25,576 nucleotides of DNA from Promethearchaeota archaeon (lineage in GTDB: Archaea > Asgardarchaeota > Lokiarchaeia > Sigynarchaeales > SOKP01). Of the stretch, positions 23,459 through 25,576 are shown piece by piece (the first letter of the stretch is position 1; every line of letters starts with the position of its first letter). Both the position numbers and the translations under genes were made by a program. The notes under the pieces were generated by a model, which searched no databases, had not been told where the DNA came from, and saw only the letters and a list, made by a program, of their open reading frames with translations. The stretch lies in NCBI GenBank assembly GCA_030605085.1, contig JAUWBH010000077.1:1-25576 (forward strand), written 5' to 3'.

Positions 23459-23749
23459 AATCCTTATTATCCTTATGATTTTGAAAATAATGATTTTGTG
23501 TATGATACTCAAGTTGAGATTCTTTTAAAATTATGGGGGGATCGTGATGCTATTACTGGAGAAAAGGTGAGAAGACATCCTAAAACAGGAAATATATATG
23601 CATCAAAGACCATGTCTCTCATAGAAACACCTTTACAATCAATTCCAGCACATGAAATTATTGATGCAGTTCGGGTTCTCATAAGATTTTCTTTTTCATT
23701 TCTAAGCTGTTGTCGTATTTTTTGGAAAGAGTTACCTTTATCCATATAA
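23459..23749 (+). pseudogene. Unidentified plus-strand gene fragment
   Basis: From a stop at 23456, an open frame runs NPYYPYDFENNDFVYDTQ, then ILLKLWGDRDAITGEKVRR, HPKTGNIYASKTM, LIETPLQSIPAHEII and DAVRVLI. This stretch looks like genuine coding sequence from the interior of a protein. After about 23680 the composition changes to the antisense of the opposite gene. There is no good start (GTG at 23498 is possible) and I do not recognise the family. I call it a gene fragment. Confidence 0.4.
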
Positions 23750-23886
23750 TAATTAACTTGGTCGTGAATTTCTGTATATTTAATACTAACTGCGTAATAT
23801 AATACTTTTCTTAAATTATTTCTCAAATTTTTTAACAATGGATTTTTTATTGTTATTTTCCTTCCATCTTTCATCCTAATTACCAA
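23509..23886 (-). CDS. Uncharacterised protein, partly overlapping an opposite-strand fragment
   Basis: This 125-codon minus-strand frame starts with MVIRMKDGRKITIKNPLL, followed by basic helices (KNLRNNLRKVLYYAVSI, then KIRQQLRNEKENLMR). The first 70 residues have natural protein composition. The remainder is antisense to the fragment at 23459 and looks artificial. So the real gene is probably a short or truncated protein whose 3' end has been lost at about 23680. A small basic, possibly nucleic-acid-binding N-terminal domain is likely. I do not recognise a family. Confidence 0.35.
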   Translation of the reverse strand: MVIRMKDGRKITIKNPLLKNLRNNLRKVLYYAVSIKYTEIHDQVNYYMDKGNSFQKIRQQLRNEKENLMRTRTASIISCAGIDCKGVSMRDMVFDAYIFPVLGCLLTFSPVIASRSPHNFKRIST

Positions 23887-23950
23887 ATTTTAGTCATTAT
23901 GGTGGGACACTGGAGGGAAATATAGATAGAATCGAAATTAACAACAATCT

Positions 23951-24724
23951 TTATAAAGATTTGAAGTGACTCTTCAAATTAAATTTTTTTCTAATTGAAT
24001 CATTAATAAAATCCATGTATGATTGAATAACGTAGTGGCATTTCCAAAGATATTCAATATCACAGTTAAGTTCTTCATTTAACTGATCATTTCCTAATGA
24101 CATTTTCTTTAAGTATAATTCAGACATTTTCCCATCATTGTGGACGATAATATTTCTTCTATAATAACTCTCCCGCAGATTTGACCAACATTTTAAATTA
24201 TTCTTTAGATCTATATTAAATTTTTTTAGGATTAATCCCGCAAGTTTATCAATATCTAAATAACCAAATCTTTCAATAAGATTTTGGGATAGAGATTTAT
24301 GTAAATCTTTAATATTTCTGAAGTGTAGTAAATACTCCAAATCTACTTTCTTTTCTTTACTTTTCATAAGATCTGGTTTATAAATATATAATTCTTGAAA
24401 ATAATCTTTATTAAATGCTTCAAATAGAGAAAAAAAATAAATTAGTCCCATCTTTAGTATATGATCCTTTATAGTCTCGGGTTTTTGATTTATCTGAATT
24501 TTTAACTTTTCTAATTTATTTCCTACCAATTTTCCTTGTTTAGATTCTTGAGGATGGAATAAATAGGGTCTAGATCTATCTTTTATAGCTTTAATTGAAC
24601 CATCTCCCAAAAAAGTAGTATTATAACCCCAGAATTGCATACTAGATATCACAGTTTCTAATATAAAAGTGATATGTGTCGAATAATATGTATTAATACC
24701 TGCTAATTTAGATTCTATACTCAT
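23951..24724 (-). CDS. HEPN-like protein (candidate RNase effector)
   Basis: This 257-aa, mostly helical protein has two features of the HEPN/RiboL-PSP group: the helix IYFFSLFEAFNKDYFQELY (95-113), a pattern seen in phage-defence HEPN proteins, and a central R-x4-H motif in RRNIIVHNDGK (Arg190, His195), the usual RNase active site of the superfamily. The remaining helices are rich in Lys, Asn and Leu. No membrane segment is present. The ATG at 24724 and the stop at 23951 are clear. It lies near the TIR gene but converges with it, and no nucleotidyltransferase (MNT) partner is adjacent. Its probable role is an RNA-cleaving defence or toxin effector. This is inferred from the motif, which is short and can occur by chance. 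Confidence 0.6.
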   Translation of the reverse strand: MSIESKLAGINTYYSTHITFILETVISSMQFWGYNTTFLGDGSIKAIKDRSRPYLFHPQESKQGKLVGNKLEKLKIQINQKPETIKDHILKMGLIYFFSLFEAFNKDYFQELYIYKPDLMKSKEKKVDLEYLLHFRNIKDLHKSLSQNLIERFGYLDIDKLAGLILKKFNIDLKNNLKCWSNLRESYYRRNIIVHNDGKMSELYLKKMSLGNDQLNEELNCDIEYLWKCHYVIQSYMDFINDSIRKKFNLKSHFKSL

Positions 24725-24902
24725 AATATCATTTCATATTTTTTATGTTCTTATTTTTAATTAAAATTACTTCTTTAAATCTATATATGATTTTTTTATT
24801 TTATTGTTAAAGAGTCAATAGAATTAGAAATTATCTGAGTAAAAATGAACCACAAAAATAGGATAAAAACAAGGAGAATAATTTAATTATCAATATTAGA
24901 AA
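24725..24902. other. AT-rich spacer
   Basis: No gene is seen. It contains an AT-rich stretch suited to the promoter of the HEPN-like gene. Confidence 0.3.
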
Positions 24903-25316
24903 TTAAACGAAAAAGTTTAATGTTAAAGAATGATATAGAGGATAATAAAGATCAGGTGTAGAATTATTCATTAATCGATTATTGAATAAAATTAGTAGAA
25001 ACATAAGAAATGTCATTAAAACAACAACAACATATTGTTCCAAGGTTTTATCTAAAACAATTTGCATCAGAAATAAAAAATGATTAGCAATATTAAGACC
25101 AGGAAATCTTAAAAAAATATCTTCTTCCATTTTTATTCCCACCCATCCACTAATATATCCAGCATCTACACATTCTTTTCCATATGCTCCCTGAAAGTAA
25201 CTGTTATTCTTGTATTTTTCATATAAAGTTTTCATATATTTATTTAAATCTTTTAAATTTATATTTTGTTTTAATACTCCTTCTCTTTCATAATAATATT
25301 CTTTTTTTTCGCTCAT
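24903..25316 (-). CDS. 137-aa protein with plausible N-terminal domain and abnormal C-terminus
   Basis: The first 65 residues look like a real soluble domain: MSEKKEYYYEREGVLKQN, then YEKYKNNSYFQGAYGKECVD and AGYISGWVGIKM. The YFQxAYGxECVDAG stretch resembles N-terminal domains of some abortive-infection-type proteins, recalled only weakly. After about residue 70 the composition turns hydrophobic and simple (FLFLMQIVL, VVVVLMTFLMFLLILF). This may be a membrane segment, or an artefact of a frameshift within T-rich sequence. The ATG at 25316 is clear. The gene may be truncated or frameshifted, and neither the function nor the true C-terminus can be read. Confidence 0.45.
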   Translation of the reverse strand: MSEKKEYYYEREGVLKQNINLKDLNKYMKTLYEKYKNNSYFQGAYGKECVDAGYISGWVGIKMEEDIFLRFPGLNIANHFLFLMQIVLDKTLEQYVVVVLMTFLMFLLILFNNRLMNNSTPDLYYPLYHSLTLNFFV

Positions 25317-25334
25317 TGATAAATAATTCTCTGA

Positions 25335-25576
25335 ATTTCAAAAATTATCAAAATTGAACAAGAAGTAAAGGAAGATTTAAATCAAGAAACGAACAATGAA
25401 ATTAACCAAGAAGTGGATCAAGAAATAAAACAAGAAGAAACAAAACAAGAGATCGAGCAAGAAGACGGGAAAGAAATTGAACAAGAAGTAAAGGAAGATT
25501 TAAATCAAGAAACGAACAATGAAATTAACCAAGAAGTGGATCAAGAAATAAAACAAGAAGAAAAGCAAGAAATTGA
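25335..25576 (+). other. Open frame of Glu/Gln-rich repeat, no start codon, runs off edge
   Basis: After a TGA at 25332-25334 this plus-strand frame is open to the window end. It contains only E, Q, K, N, I, D, L, T and V-type residues, in units such as IEQEVKEDLNQETNNEI and NQEVDQEIKQEE. It would form a long charged coiled coil. No ATG or TTG in frame precedes the repeat, and the first GTG lies near 25411. It could be an exon of a larger protein whose 5' end is lost, or an assembly-edge artefact. Confidence 0.45.
25353..25576. repeat. 123-bp tandem repeat, about 1.8 copies in window
   Basis: The unit beginning ATTGAACAAGAAGTAAAGG at 25353 starts again at 25476, exactly 123 bp or 41 codons later. 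The first 88 or so bases of the second copy are identical to the first, and then they differ slightly. Such high identity implies recent duplication and may have broken an assembly here. Confidence 0.85.

Noticed and set aside
25353..25576. CRISPR array or spacer-like repeat
   Set aside because: The unit is 123 bp and continuous, with no alternation of short repeats and unique spacers, and it is in frame as protein-coding sequence.

Overview
The window is AT-rich archaeal DNA. It carries a group II chaperonin with a Gly/Met-rich tail, eukaryote-type ribosomal proteins eL40 and eL38, Pth2-type peptidyl-tRNA hydrolase, TruD, an archaeal-type AspRS and a type 2 methionine aminopeptidase. TATA-like boxes sit close to starts, many starts are TTG, and T-runs follow genes. 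The gene mix, with eL38 in particular, fits an Asgard (Promethearchaeota, Lokiarchaeia-like) genome. A TACK archaeon is not excluded by sequence reading alone.

Region 1 (1-6500) is accessory. It holds a partial metallo-beta-lactamase-fold hydrolase, a flavodoxin, a coiled-coil protein with a mobile-element flavour, and two GC-richer paralogous alpha/beta hydrolases flanking a GPH-type sugar symporter. A 63-76 bp promoter/ribosome-binding module is present three times: before each hydrolase, and once more in front of a 27-codon remnant. The third whole module has cut off the 3' end of a GIY-YIG nuclease gene. Both hydrolases keep the nucleophile serine but appear to lack the usual catalytic acid and histidine.

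Region 2 (6600-17940) is housekeeping. The thermosome, a small helical protein and eL40 read leftward. A tight rightward operon reads eL38, a zinc/KH NusA-like protein, Pth2, TruD and a NifX/NifB-like protein with an apparent one-base frameshift; four of these five genes start with TTG. An orphan beta-class DNA methyltransferase sits on the opposite strand between this operon and the aspS-map pair. An SCP2-like protein and a nucleotidyltransferase follow.

Region 3 (17940-25576) begins with 655 bp of noncoding DNA carrying repeated TACGAT motifs and a dyad. A cyclophilin-like protein and a truncated DedA/VTT membrane protein come next. After them lies what looks like a defence or toxin-antitoxin island: an unrecognised 175-aa protein, an XRE-ImmA/IrrE metallopeptidase joined to a DUF4411 PIN-like protein, a TIR-DUF4357 fusion, a patch of gene fragments on both strands, a HEPN-like protein with an R-x4-H motif, and a possibly broken 137-aa gene. 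The window ends inside a 123-bp tandem repeat coding Glu/Gln-rich sequence without a visible start codon.

All family names rest on motif reading by eye. No searches were run.
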